Shown here one piece after another: positions 36,802 to 49,401 of a DNA stretch of 64,000 bases. The notes below the pieces were generated by a model. That model was given only the letters and a program-made list of their open reading frames with translations, was not told the DNA's origin and made no database searches. The DNA lies in contig OY829546.1 in NCBI GenBank assembly GCA_963691705.1, positions 30,288,040-30,352,039 on the forward strand, written 5' to 3'. The position numbers and the translations under genes were made by a program. The stretch's first letter is position 1. The number at the start of each line of letters is the position of its first letter. The stretch comes from Viola odorata. Taxonomy: Eukaryota > Streptophyta > Magnoliopsida > Malpighiales > Violaceae.

Positions 36802-37955
36802 TCATACGATCCTCGTATCGCAAGCCGCGTGGGCCAAGCAGCGCGCACGCATAGGCGCACCAGAAAGCCCAAGTCGGCTAGGGTTTGGCGACGACTAGGG
36901 TTTGGCAAAGGAGGGTCTGGATTAATATTTCCTATTTTATGTATTTTTAATTACTATATAGAGTTTTGGCTTATTTAGGGATTATTTATTTAGGGATTAT
37001 TTATTTTGGAATTATTTATTTAGGAATTATCTATGTAGGAATTATCTGTTTAGGAATTATTTATTTCTAAGTTTGTAATTTTCCTAGCCTATTTAAAGGC
37101 CTTGCCGTATGAATAAAATAATCTATGATATTTTTGGAAAAAGAACGAGACTTTGTCTTTGAGAGGTGCGTCCTCATAAACCGTTCCTTTGGAACCTTGT
37201 TCTATTCCTAGTATCGCAAGCTGAGAGTAGCCACAAGTAAAGCCCGATGTTGCTATCTATTGAGTCATTCGTCTTTGAATTGCCAAGAGCACCCAGTCTT
37301 GGAGATTCATCGGTTTGACACAAGAACCTCAAGGGATTCGACGTGAAGTGCCAAGAGCTCTCAGTGTTGGAGTTTCACGGTTTTCTTTGAGTTATGTTTC
37401 CGCATTCAAAATCCAAGCTTTGAACTAGATCACAATTTCATTACTAAGTCTCTAGGCGACTGGAGCCTTATCAGTTAGTAGCGGAGCTCAAGGCATTCAA
37501 GTTTGGTAACTATCCTTTACTTTTGTCGTTGTGTCAATTAGAGTCACAAAATCAGTCCACCAAAGTGTCATTACTTTTCTATTTTGAGTCTTTTATTTAA
37601 GTCACGAGAAGAGTCACAAAAGAGTCACAAAAACAGTCCACAAAAGTGTTAGTCTCGAAATCATATTTCAATACATACCTACTGGAGTCCAATTTCAGTG
37701 AATCTTAGTTCCTTGGAAAGCCCTATCTGTTAGGAATCTAAATCAAGAAGAATCAAGCAATTCGGACATTGGAATCAAAAGTTGTGCTTGGTTTACTAAA
37801 CTGTGTTCGCCGAAAATAGATTTCCACTTTCTTGTGTTAAGTTTGATTTAGGTGAATAAAGATGGCAGAAGCAAGGCTTGATGCTAAGAGGGATTGCGAT
37901 ACAACCCCTATGCAGAATGAGATTCGAGGGCGAACCTTTGATAAGAGGGAGGGGA
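36802..37955 (+). repeat. Monomer M33 (L)
   Basis: Repeats all three M32 variants exactly 1154 bp later (37035 and 37770), so M32 and M33 are a recent local duplication. Confidence 0.98.
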
Positions 37956-39094
37956 TCATACGATCCTCGTATCGCAAGCCGCGTGGGCCAAGCAGCGCGC
38001 ACGCATAGGCGCACCAGAAAGCCCAAGTCGGCTAGGGTTTGGCGACGACTAGGGTTTGGCAAAGGAGGGTCTGGATTAATATTTCCTATTTTATGTATTT
38101 TTAATTACTATATAGAGTTTTGGCTTATTTAGGGATTATTTATTTAGGAATTATTTATTTAGGAATTATCTATTTAGGAATTATCTGTTTAGGAATTATT
38201 TATTTCTAAGTTTGTAATTTTCCTAGCCTATTTAAAGGCCTTGCCGTATGAATAAAATAATCTATGATATTTTTGGAAAAAGAACGAGACTTTGTGTTTG
38301 AGAGGTGCGTCCTCATAAACCGTTCCTATGGAACCTTGTTCTACTCCTAGTATCGCAAGCTGAGAGTAGCCACAAGTAAAGCCCGATGTTGCTATCTATT
38401 GAGTCATTCGTCTTTGAATTGCCAAGAGCACCCAGTCTTGGAGATTCATCGGTTTGACACAAGAACCTCAAGGGATTCGACGTGAAGTGCCAAGAGCTCT
38501 CAGTGTTGGAGTTTCACGGTTTTCTTTGAGTTATGTTTCCGCATTCGAAATCCAAGCTTTGAACTAGATCACAATTTCATTACTAAGTCTCTAGGCGACT
38601 GGAGCCTTATCAGTTAGTAGCGGAGCTCAAGGCATTCAAGTTTGGTAACTATCCTTTACTTTTGTCGTTGTGTCAATTAGAGTCACAAAATCAGTCCACC
38701 AAAGTGTCATTACTTTTCTATTTTGAGTCTTTTATTTAAGTCACGAGAAGAGTCACAAAAGAGTCACAAAAACAGTCCACAAAAGTGTTAGTCTCGAAAT
38801 CATATTTCAATACATACCTATTGGAGTCCAATTTCTGTGAATCTTAGTTCGTTGGAAAGCCCTAACTGTTAGGAATCTAAATCAAGAAGAATCAAGCAAT
38901 TCGGACATCGGAATCAAAAGTTGTGCTCGGTTTACTAAACTGTGTTCGCCGAAAATAGATTTCCACTTTCTTGTATTAAGTTTGATTTAGGTGAATAAAG
39001 ATGGCAGAAGCAAGGCTTGATGCTAAGAGGGATTGCGATACAACCCCTATGCAGAATGAGATTCGAGGGCGAACCTTTGATAAGAGGGAGGGGA
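37956..39094 (+). repeat. Monomer M34 (S2)
   Basis: Left-type LTR but right-type 3' part (tttctgtg, ttcgttgg, cctaactg). Also gtgctcgg with C at 38928, and cttgtattaag. Confidence 0.98.
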
Positions 39095-40248
39095 TCATAC
39101 GATCCTCGTATCGCAAGCCGCGTGGGCCAAGCAGCGCGCACGCATAGGCGCACCAGAAAGCCCAAGTCGGCTAGGGTTTGGCGACGACTAGGGTTTGGCA
39201 AAGGAGGGTATGGATTAATATTTCCTATTTTATGTATTTTTAATTACTATATAGAGTTTTGCCTTATTTAGGGATTATTTATTTAGGGATTATTTATTTT
39301 GGAATTATTTATTTAGGAATTATCTATTTAGGAATTATCTGTTTAGGAATTATTTATTTCTAAGTTTGTAATTTTCCTAGCCTATTTAAAGGCCTTGCCG
39401 TATGAATAAAATAATCTATGATATTTTTGGAAAAAGAACGAGACTTTGTCTTTGAGAGGTGCGTCCTCATAAACCGTTCCTATGGAACCTTGTTCTATTC
39501 CTAGTATCGCAAGCTGAGAGTAGCCACAAGTAAAGCCCGATGTTGCTATCTATTGAGTCATTCGTCTTTGAATTGCCAAGAGCACCCAGTCTTGGAGATT
39601 CATCGGTTTGACACAAGAACCTCAAGGGATTCGACGTGAAGTGCCAAGAGCTCTCAGTGTTGGAGTTTCACGGTTTTCTTTGAGTTATGTTTCTGCATTC
39701 GAAATCCAAGCTTTGAACTAGATCACAATTTCATTGCTAAGTCCCTAGGCGACTGGAGCCTTATCTGTTAGTGGCGGAGCTCAAGGCGTTCAAGTTTGGT
39801 AACTATCCTTTACTTTTGTCGTTGTGTCAATTAGAGTCACAAAATCAGTCCACCAAAGTGTCATTACTTTTCTATTTTGAGTCTTTTATTTAAGTCACGA
39901 GAAGAGTCACAAAAGAGTCACAAAAACAGTCCACAAAAGTGTTAGTCTCGAAATCATATTTCAATACATACCTACTGGAGTCCAATTTCAGTGAATCTTA
40001 GTTCCTTGGAAAGCCCTATCTGTTAGGAATCTAAATCAAGAAGAATCAAGCAATTCGGACATTGGAATCAAAAGTTGTGCTTGGTTTACTAAACTGTGTT
40101 CGCCGAAAATAGATTTCCACTTTCTTGTGTTAAGTTTGATTTAGGTGAATAAAGATGGCAGAAGCAAGGCTTGATGCTAAGAGGGATTGCGATACAACCC
40201 CTATGCAGAATGAGATTCGAGGGCGAACCTTTGATAAGAGGGAGGGGA
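39095..40248 (+). repeat. Monomer M35 (L)
   Basis: gttttgcctt, cctatgg, tttctgcattc, attgctaagtccc, ttatctgttagtggc, aaggcgttc, acattgg: a transitional copy between left and right subfamilies. Confidence 0.98.
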
Positions 40249-41387
40249 TCATACGATCCTCGTATCGCAAGCCGCGTGGGCCAAGCAGCGCGCACGCATA
40301 GGCGCACCAGAAAGCCCAAGTCGGCTAGGGTTTGGCGACGACTAGGGTTTGGCAAAGGAGGGTCTGGATTAATATTTCCTATTTTATGTATTTTTAATTA
40401 CTATATAGAGTTTTGGCTTATTTAGGGATTATTTATTTAGGAATTATTTATTTAGGAATTATCTATTTAGGAATTATCTGTTTAGGAATTATTTATTTCT
40501 AAGTTTGTAATTTTCCTAGCCTATTTAAAGGCCTTGCCGTATGAATAAAATAATCTATGATATTTTTGGAAAAAGAACGAGACTTTGTGTTTGAGAGGTG
40601 CGTCCTCATAAACCGTTCCTATGGAACCTTGTTCTACTCCTAGTATCGCAAGCTGAGAGTAGCCACAAGTAAAGCCCGATGTTGCTATCTATTGAGTCAT
40701 TCGTCTTTGAATTGCCAAGAGCACCCAGTCTTGGAGATTCATCGGTTTGACACAAGAACCTCAAGGGATTCGACGTGAAGTGCCAAGAGCTCTCAGTGTT
40801 GGAGTTTCACGGTTTTCTTTGAGTTATGTTTCCGCATTCGAAATCCAAGCTTTGAACTAGATCACAATTTCATTACTAAGTCTCTAGGCGACTGGAGCCT
40901 TATCAGTTAGTAGCGGAGCTCAAGGCATTCAAGTTTGGTAACTATCCTTTACTTTTGTCGTTGTGTCAATTAGAGTCACAAAATCAGTCCACCAAAGTGT
41001 CATTACTTTTCTATTTTGAGTCTTTTATTTAAGTCACGAGAAGAGTCACAAAAGAGTCACAAAAACAGTCCACAAAAGTGTTAGTCTCGAAATCATATTT
41101 CAATACATACCTATTGGAGTCCAATTTCTGTGAATCTTAGTTCGTTGGAAAGCCCTAACTGTTAGGAATCTAAATCAAGAAGAATCAAGCAATTCGGACA
41201 TCGGAATCAAAAGTTGTGCTCGGTTTACTAAACTGTGTTCGCCGAAAATAGATTTCCACTTTCTTGTATTAAGTTTGATTTAGGTGAATAAAGATGGCAG
41301 AAGCAAGGCTTGATGCTAAGAGGGATTGCGATACAACCCCTATGCAGAATGAGATTCGAGGGCGAACCTTTGATAAGAGGGAGGGGA
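40249..41387 (+). repeat. Monomer M36 (S2)
   Basis: Repeats the M34 variants 2293 bp later (gtgctcgg with C at 41221, cttgtattaag). Confidence 0.98.
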
Positions 41388-42541
41388 TCATACGATCCTC
41401 GTATCGCAAGCCGCGTGGGCCAAGCAGCGCGCACGCATAGGCGCACCAGAAAGCCCAAGTCGGCTAGGGTTTGGCGACGACTAGGGTTTGGCAAAGGAGG
41501 GTATGGATTAATATTTCCTATTTTATGTATTTTTAATTACTATATAGAGTTTTGCCTTATTTAGGGATTATTTATTTAGGGATTATTTATTTTGGAATTA
41601 TTTATTTAGGAATTATCTATTTAGGAATTATCTGTTTAGGAATTATTTATTTCTAAGTTTGTAATTTTCCTAGCCTATTTAAAGGCCTTGCCGTATGAAT
41701 AAAATAATCTATGATATTTTTGGAAAAAGAACGAGACTTTGTCTTTGAGAGGTGCGTCCTCATAAACCGTTCCTATGGAACCTTGTTCTATTCCTAGTAT
41801 CGCAAGCTGAGAGTAGCCACAAGTAAAGCCCGATGTTGCTATCTATTGAGTCATTCGTCTTTGAATTGCCAAGAGCACCCAGTCTTGGAGATTCATCGGT
41901 TTGACACAAGAACCTCAAGGGATTCGACGTGAAGTGCCAAGAGCTCTCAGTGTTGGAGTTTCACGGTTTTCTTTGAGTTATGTTTCTGCATTCGAAATCC
42001 AAGCTTTGAACTAGATCACAATTTCATTGCTAAGTCCCTAGGCGACTGGAGCCTTATCTGTTAGTGGCGGAGCTCAAGGCGTTCAAGTTTGGTAACTATC
42101 CTTTACTTTTGTCGTTGTGTCAATTAGAGTCACAAAATCAGTCCACCAAAGTGTCATTACTTTTCTATTTTGAGTCTTTTATTTAAGTCACGAGAAGAGT
42201 CACAAAAGAGTCACAAAAACAGTCCACAAAAGTGTTAGTCTCGAAATCATATTTCAATACATACCTACTGGAGTCCAATTTCAGTGAATCTTAGTTCCTT
42301 GGAAAGCCCTATCTGTTAGGAATCTAAATCAAGAAGAATCAAGCAATTCGGACATTGGAATCAAAAGTTGTGCTTGGTTTACTAAACTGTGTTCGCCGAA
42401 AATAGATTTCCACTTTCTTGTGTTAAGTTTGATTTAGGTGAATAAAGATGGCAGAAGCAAGGCTTGATGCTAAGAGGGATTGCGATACAACCCCTATGCA
42501 GAATGAGATTCGAGGGCGAACCTTTGATAAGAGGGAGGGGA
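41388..42541 (+). repeat. Monomer M37 (L)
   Basis: Repeats the M35 variants 2293 bp later (gttttgcctt, ttatctgttagtggc). Confidence 0.98.
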
Positions 42542-43679
42542 TCATACGATCCTCGTATCGCAAGCCGCGTGGGCCAAGCAGCGCGCACGCATAGGCGCAC
42601 CAGAAAGCCCAAGTCGGCTAGGGTTTTGCGACGACTAGGGTTTGGCAAAGGAGGGCATGGATTAATATTTCCTATTTTATGTGTTTTTAATTACTATATA
42701 GAGTTTTGGCTTATTTAGGGATTATTTATTTAGGAATTATTTATTTAGGAATTATCTATTTAGGAATTATCTGTTTAGGAATTATTTATTTCTAAGTTTG
42801 TAATTTTCCTAGCCTATTTAAAGGCCTTGCCGTATGAATAAAATAATATATGATAATTTTGGAAAAGAATGATACTTTGTCTTTGATAGGTGCGTCCTCA
42901 TACACCGTTCATATGGAACCTTGTTCTATTCCTAGTTTCTCAAGTTGAGAGTAGCCACAAGTAAAGCCCGAACTTGCTATCTATTGAGTCATTCGTCTTT
43001 GAATTGCCAAGAGCACCCAGTCTTGGAGATTCATCGGTTTGACACAAGAATCTCAAGGGATTCGACGTGAAGTGCCAAAAGCACCCAGTGTTGGAGTTTC
43101 ACGGTTTTCTTTGAGTTATGTTTCCGCGTTCGAAATCCAAGCTTTGAACTAGATCACAATTTCATTGCGAAGTCTCTAGGCGACTGGAGCCTTATCAGTT
43201 GGTAGCGGAGCTCAAGGTGTTCAAGTTTGGTAACTATCCTTTACTTTTGTCGTTGTGTCAATTAGAGTCACAAAATCAGTCCACCAAAGTGTCATTACTT
43301 TTCTATTTTGTGTCTTTTATTTAAGTCACGAGAAGAGTCACAAAAGAGTCACAAAAACAGTCCACAAAAGTGTTAGTCTCGAAATCATATTTCAATACAT
43401 ACCTATTGGAGTCCAATTTCTGTGAATCTTAGTTCGTTGGAAAGCCCTAACTGTTAGGAATCTAAATCAAGAAGAATCAAGCAATTCGGACATCGGAATC
43501 AAAAGTTGTGCTTGGTTTACTAAACTGTGTTCGCCGAAAATAGATTTCCACTTTCTTGTGTTAAGTTTGATTTAGGTGAATAAAGATGGCAGAAGCAAGG
43601 TTTGATGCTAAGAGGGATTGCGATACAACCCCTATGCAGAATGAGATTCGAGGGCGAACCTTTGATAAGAGGGAGGGGA
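42542..43679 (+). repeat. Monomer M38 (V), first diverged copy
   Basis: V markers: gcatgg, tgtgtttttaa, aatatatgataatttt, gataggtgc, catacaccgttcatatgg, agtttctcaag, cccgaacttgc, gccaaaagcacccagt, cgcgttcg, attgcgaag, gttggtagc. Its 5' edge still has ttttgcgacg and its 3' part ttttgtgtc. Confidence 0.98.
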
Positions 43680-44817
43680 TCATACGATCCTCGTATCGCA
43701 AGCCGTGTGGGCCAAGCAGCGCGCACGCATAGGCGCACCAGAAAGCCCAAGTCGGCTAGGGTTTGGCGACGACTAGGGTTTGGCAAAGGAGGGCATGGAT
43801 TAATATTTCCTATTTTATGTGTTTTTAATTACTATATAGAGTTTTGGCTTATTTAGGGATTATTTATTTAGGAATTATTTATTTAGGAATTATCTATTTA
43901 GGAATTATCTGTTTAGGAATTATTTATTTCTAAGTTTGTAATTTTCCTAGCCTATTTAAAGGCCTTGCCGTATGAATAAAATAATATATGATAATTTTGG
44001 AAAAGAATGATACTTTGTCTTTGATAGGTGCGTCCTCATACACCGTTCATATGGAACCTTGTTCTATTCCTAGTTTCTCAAGTTGAGAGTAGCCACAAGT
44101 AAAGCCCGAACTTGCTATCTATTGAGTCATTCGTCTTTGAATTGCCAAGAGCACCCAGTCTTGGAGATTCATCGGTTTGACACAAGAATCTCAAGGGATT
44201 CGACGTGAAGTGCCAAAAGCACCCAGTGTTGGAGTTTCACGGTTTTCTTTGAGTTATGTTTCCGCGTTCGAAATCCAAGCTTTGAACTAGATCACAATTT
44301 CATTGCGAAGTCTCTAGGCGACTGGAGCCTTATCAGTTGGTAGCGGAGCTCAAGGTGTTCAAGTTTGGTAACTATCCTTTACTTTTGTCGTTGTGTCAAT
44401 TAGAGTCACAAAATCAGTCCACCAAAGTGTCATTACTTTTCTATTTTGTGTCTTTTATTTAAGTCACGAGAAGAGTCACAAAAGAGTCACAAAAACAGTC
44501 CACAAAAGTGTTAGTCTCGAAATCATATTTCAATACATACCTATTGGAGTCCAATTTCTGTGAATCTTAGTTCGTTGGAAAGCCCTAACTGTTAGGAATC
44601 TAAATCAAGAAGAATCAAGCAATTCGGACATCGGAATCAAAAGTTGTGCTTGGTTTACTAAACTGTGTTCGCCGAAAATAGATTTCCACTTTCTTGTGTT
44701 AAGTTTGATTTAGGTGAATAAAGATGGCAGAAGCAAGGTTTGATGCTAAGAGGGATTGCGATACAACCCCTATGCAGAATGAGATTCGAGGGCGAACCTT
44801 TGATAAGAGGGAGGGGA
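43680..44817 (+). repeat. Monomer M39 (V)
   Basis: gccgtgtgg at the start, ttttgtgtc as in M38, gcaaggtttgatg near the end. Confidence 0.98.
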
Positions 44818-45955
44818 TCATACGATCCTCGTATCGCAAGCCGTGTGGGCCAAGCAGCGCGCACGCATAGGCGCACCAGAAAGCCCAAGTCGGCTAGGGT
44901 TTGGCGACGACTAGGGTTTGGCAAAGGAGGGCATGGATTAATATTTCCTATTTTATGTGTTTTTAATTACTATATAGAGTTTTGGCTTATTTAGGGATTA
45001 TTTATTTAGGAATTATTTATTTAGGAATTATCTATTTAGGAATTATCTGTTTAGGAATTATTTATTTCTAAGTTTGTAATTTTCCTAGCCTATTTAAAGG
45101 CCTTGCCGTTTGAATAAAATAATATATGATAATTTTGGAAAAGAATGATACTTTGTCTTTGATAGGTGCGTCCTCATACACCGTTCATATGGAACCTTGT
45201 TCTATTCCTAGTTTCTCAAGTTGAGAGTAGCCACAAGTAAAGCCCGAACTTGCTATCTATTGAGTCATTCGTCTTTGAATTGCCAAGAGCACCCAGTCTT
45301 GGAGATTCATCGGTTTGACACAAGAATCTCAAGGGATTCGACGTGAAGTGCCAAAAGCACCCAGTGTTGGAGTTTCACGGTTTTCTTTGAGTTATGTTTC
45401 CGCGTTCGAAATCCAAGCTTTGAACTAGATCACAATTTCATTGCGAAGTCTCTAGGCGACTGGAGCCTTATCAGTTGGTAGCGGAGCTCAAGGTGTTCAA
45501 GTTTGGTAACTATCCTTTACTTTTGTCGTTGTGTCAATTAGAGTCACAAAATCAGTCCACCAAAGTGTCATTACTTTTCTATTTTGAGTCTTTTATTTAA
45601 GTCACGAGAAGAGTCACAAAAGAGTCACAAAAACAGTCCACAAAAGTGTTAGTCTCGAAATCATATTTCAATACATACCTATTGGAGTCCAATTTCTGTG
45701 ATTCTTAGTTCGTTGGAAAGCCCTAACTGTTAGGAATCTAAATCAAGAAGAATCAAGCAATTCGGACATCGGAATCAAAAGTTGTGCTTGGTTTACTAAA
45801 CTGTGTTCGCCGAAAATAGATTTCCACTTTCTTGTGTTAAGTTTGATTTAGGTGAATAAAGATGGCAGAAGCAAGGCTTGATGCTAAGAGGGATTGCGAT
45901 ACAACCCCTATGCAGAATGAGATTCGAGGGCGAACCTTTGATAAGAGGGAGGGGA
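44818..45955 (+). repeat. Monomer M40 (V)
   Basis: gccgtgtgg; private gccgtttgaataaa near 45110; A to T at 45702 (tgtgattctt). Confidence 0.98.
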
Positions 45956-47109
45956 TCATACGATCCTCGTATCGCAAGCCGCGTGGGCCAAGCAGCGCGC
46001 ACGCATAGGCGCACCAGAAAGCCCAAGTCGGCTAGGGTTTGGCGACGACTAGGGTTTGGCAAAGGAGGGTATGGATTAATATTTCCTATTTTATGTATTT
46101 TTAATTACTATATAGAGTTTTGGCTTATTTAGGGATTATTTATTTAGGGATTATTTATTTTGGAATTATTTATTTAGGAATTATCTATTTAGGAATTATC
46201 TGTTTAGGAATTATTTATTTCTAAGTTTGTAATTTTCCTCGCCTATTTAAAGGCCTTGCCGTATGAATAAAATAATCTATGATATTTTTGGAAAAAGAAC
46301 GAGACTTTGTCTTTGAGAGGTGCGTCCTCATAAACCGTTCCTATGGAACCTTATTCTATTCCTAGTATCGCAAGCTGAGAGTAGCCACAAGTAAAGCCCG
46401 ATGTTGCTATCTATTGAGTCATTCGTCTTTGAATTGCCAAGAGCACCCAGTCTTGGAGATTCATCGGTTTGACACAAGAATCTCAAGGGATTCGACGTGA
46501 AGTGCCAAAAGCACCCAGTGTTTGAGTTTCACGGTTTTCTTTGAGTTATGTTTCCGCATTCGAAATCCAAGCTTTGAACTAGATCACAATTTCATTGCTA
46601 AGTCTCTAGGCGACTGGAGCCTTATCAGTTGGTAGCGGAGCTCAAGGTGTTCAAGTTTGGTAACTATCCTTTACTTTTGTCGTTGTGTCAATTAGAGTCA
46701 CAAAATCAGTCCACCAAAGTGTCATTACTTTTCTATTTTGAGTCTTTTATTTAAGTCACGAGAAGAGTCACAAAAGAGTCACAAAAACAGTCCACAAAAG
46801 TGTTAGTCTCAAAATCATATTTCAATACATACCTATTGGAGTCCAATTTCTGTGAATCTTAGTTCGTTGGAAAGTCCTAACTGTTAGGAATCTAAATTAG
46901 GAAGAATCAAGCAATTCGGACGTCGGAATCAAAAGTTGTGCTTGGTTTACTAAACTGTGTTCGCCGAAAATAGATTTCCACTTTCTTGTGTTAAGTTTGA
47001 TTTAGGTGAATAACGATGGCAGAAGCAAGGCTTGATGCTAAGAGGGATTGCGATACAACCCCTATGCAGAATGAGATTTGAGGGTGAACCTTTGATAAGA
47101 GGGAGGGGA
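45956..47109 (+). repeat. Monomer M41 (L, right type)
   Basis: Left-type U3/R with right-type U5 and internal part. C at 46240 (cctcgcc), ccttattc, gtgtttgag in U5, ctcaaaatc, aaagtcc, aaattagg, gacgtcgg, gatttgagggtg. Private gaataacgatgg. Confidence 0.98.
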
Positions 47110-48263
47110 TCATACGATCCTCGTATCGCAAGCCGCGTGGGCCAAGCAGCGCGCACACATAGGCGCACCAGAAAGCCCAAGTCGGCTAGGGTTTTGCGAC
47201 GACTAGGGTTTGGCAAAGGAGGGTATGGATTAATATTTCCTATTTTATGTATTTTTAATTACTATATAGAGTTTTGGCTTATTTAGGGATTATTTATTTA
47301 GGGATTATTTATTTTGGAATTATTTATTTAGGAATTATCTATTTAGGAATTATCTGTTTAGGAATTATTTATTTCTAAGTTTGTAATTTTCCTAGCCTAT
47401 TTAAAGGCCTTGCCGTATGAATAAAATAATCTATGATATTTTTGGAAAAAGAACGAGACTTTGTCTTTGAGAGGTGCGTCCTCATAAACCGTTCCTATGG
47501 AACCTTGTTCTATTCCTAGTATCGCAAGCTGAGAGTAGCCACAAGTAAAGCCCGATGTTGCTATCTATTGAGTCATTCGTCTTTGAATTGCCAAGAGCAC
47601 CCAGTCTTGGAGATTCATCGGTTTGACACAAGAATCTCAAGGGATTCGACGTGAAGTGCAAAAAGCACCCAGTGTTGGAGTTTCACGGTTTTCTTTGAGT
47701 TATGTTTCCGCGTTCGAAATCCAAGCTTTGAACTAGATCACAATTTCATTGCGAAGTCTCTAGGCGACTGGAGCCTTATCAGTTGGTAGCGGAGCTCAAG
47801 GTGTTCAAGTTTGGTAACTATCCTTTACTTTTGTCGTTGTGTCAATTAGAGTCACAAAATCAGTCCACCAAAGTGTCATTACTTTTCTATTTTGAGTCTT
47901 TTATTTAAGTCACGAGAAGAGTCACAAAAGAGTCACAAAAACAGTCCACAAAAGTGTTAGTCTCGAAATCATATTTCAATACATACCTATTGGAGTCCAA
48001 TTTCTGTGAATCTTAGTTCGTTGGAAAGCCCTAACTGTTAGGAATCTAAATCAAGAAGAATCAAGCAATTCGGACATCGGAATCAAAAGTTGTGCTTGGT
48101 TTACTAAACTGTGTTCGCCGAAAATAGATTTCCACTTTCTTGTGTTAAGTTTGATTTAGGTGAATAAAGATGGCAGAAGCAAGGTTTGATGCTAAGAGGG
48201 ATTGCGATACAACCCCTATGCAGAATGAGATTCGAGGGCGAACCTTTGATAAGAGGGAGGGGA
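47110..48263 (+). repeat. Monomer M42 (L, right type)
   Basis: gcgcacacat, ttttgcgacg, gtgcaaaaagc, cgcgttcg, attgcgaag, gcaaggtttgatg. Confidence 0.98.
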
Positions 48264-49401
48264 TCATACGATCCTCGTATCGCAAGCCGCGTGGGCCAAG
48301 CAGCGCGCACGCATAGGCGCACCAGAAAGCCCAAGTCGGCTAGGGTTTGGCGACGACTAGGGTTTGGCAAAGGAGGGCATGGATTAATATTTCCTATTTT
48401 ATGTGTTTTTAATTACTATATAGAGTTTTGGCTTATTTAGGGATTATTTATTTAGGAATTATTTATTTAGGAATTATCTATTTAGGAATTATCTGTTTAG
48501 GAATTATTTATTTCTAAGTTTGTAATTTTCCTAGCCTATTTAAAGGCCTTGCCGTATGAATAAAATAATATATGATAATTTTGGAAAAGAATGATACTTT
48601 GTCTTTGATAGGTGCGTCCTCATACACCGTTCATATGGAACCTTGTTCTATTCCTAGTTTCTCAAGTTGAGAGTAGCCACAAGTAAAGCCCGAACTTGCT
48701 ATCTATTGAGTCATTCGTCTTTGAATTGCCAAGAGCACCCAGTCTTGGAGATTCATCGGTTTGACACAAGAATCTCAAGGGATTCGACGTGAAGTGCCAA
48801 AAGCACCCAGTGTTGGAGTTTCACGGTTTTCTTTGAGTTATGTTTCCGCATTCGAAATCCAAGCTTTGAACTAGATCACAATTTCATTGCTAAGTCTCTA
48901 GGCGACTGGAGCCTTATCAGTTGGTAGCGGAGCTCAAGGTGTTCAAGTTTGGTAACTATCCTTTACTTTTGTCGTTGTGTCAATTAGAGTCACAAAATCA
49001 GTCCACCAAAGTGTCATTACTTTTCTATTTTGAGTCTTTTATTTAAGTCACGAGAAGAGTCACAAAAGAGTCACAAAAACAGTCCACAAAAGTGTTAGTC
49101 TCGAAATCATATTTCAATACATACCTATTGGAGTCCAATTTCTGTGAATCTTAGTTCGTTGGAAAGCCCTAACTGTTAGGAATCTAAATCAAGAAGAATC
49201 AAGCAATTCGGACATCGGAATCAAAAGTTGTGCTTGGTTTACTAAACTGTGTTCGCCGAAAATAGATTTCCACTTTCTTGTGTTAAGTTTGATTTAGGTG
49301 AATAAAGATGGCAGAAGCAAGGTTTGATGCTAAGAGGGATTGCGATACAACCCCTATGCAGAATGAGATTCGAGGGCGAACCTTTGATAAGAGGGAGGGG
49401 A
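48264..49401 (+). repeat. Monomer M43 (V)
   Basis: V copy with gccgcgtgg, cattcgaaatcc and attgctaag in place of the M39 states; gcaaggtttgatg. Confidence 0.98.

Larger units (their letters stand above)
37956..42541 (+). repeat. Duplicated 2293-bp dimer (M34-M35, M36-M37)
   Basis: All unusual variants of M34 and M35 recur in M36 and M37 at a 2293-bp offset, with no difference spotted by eye. Confidence 0.9.
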
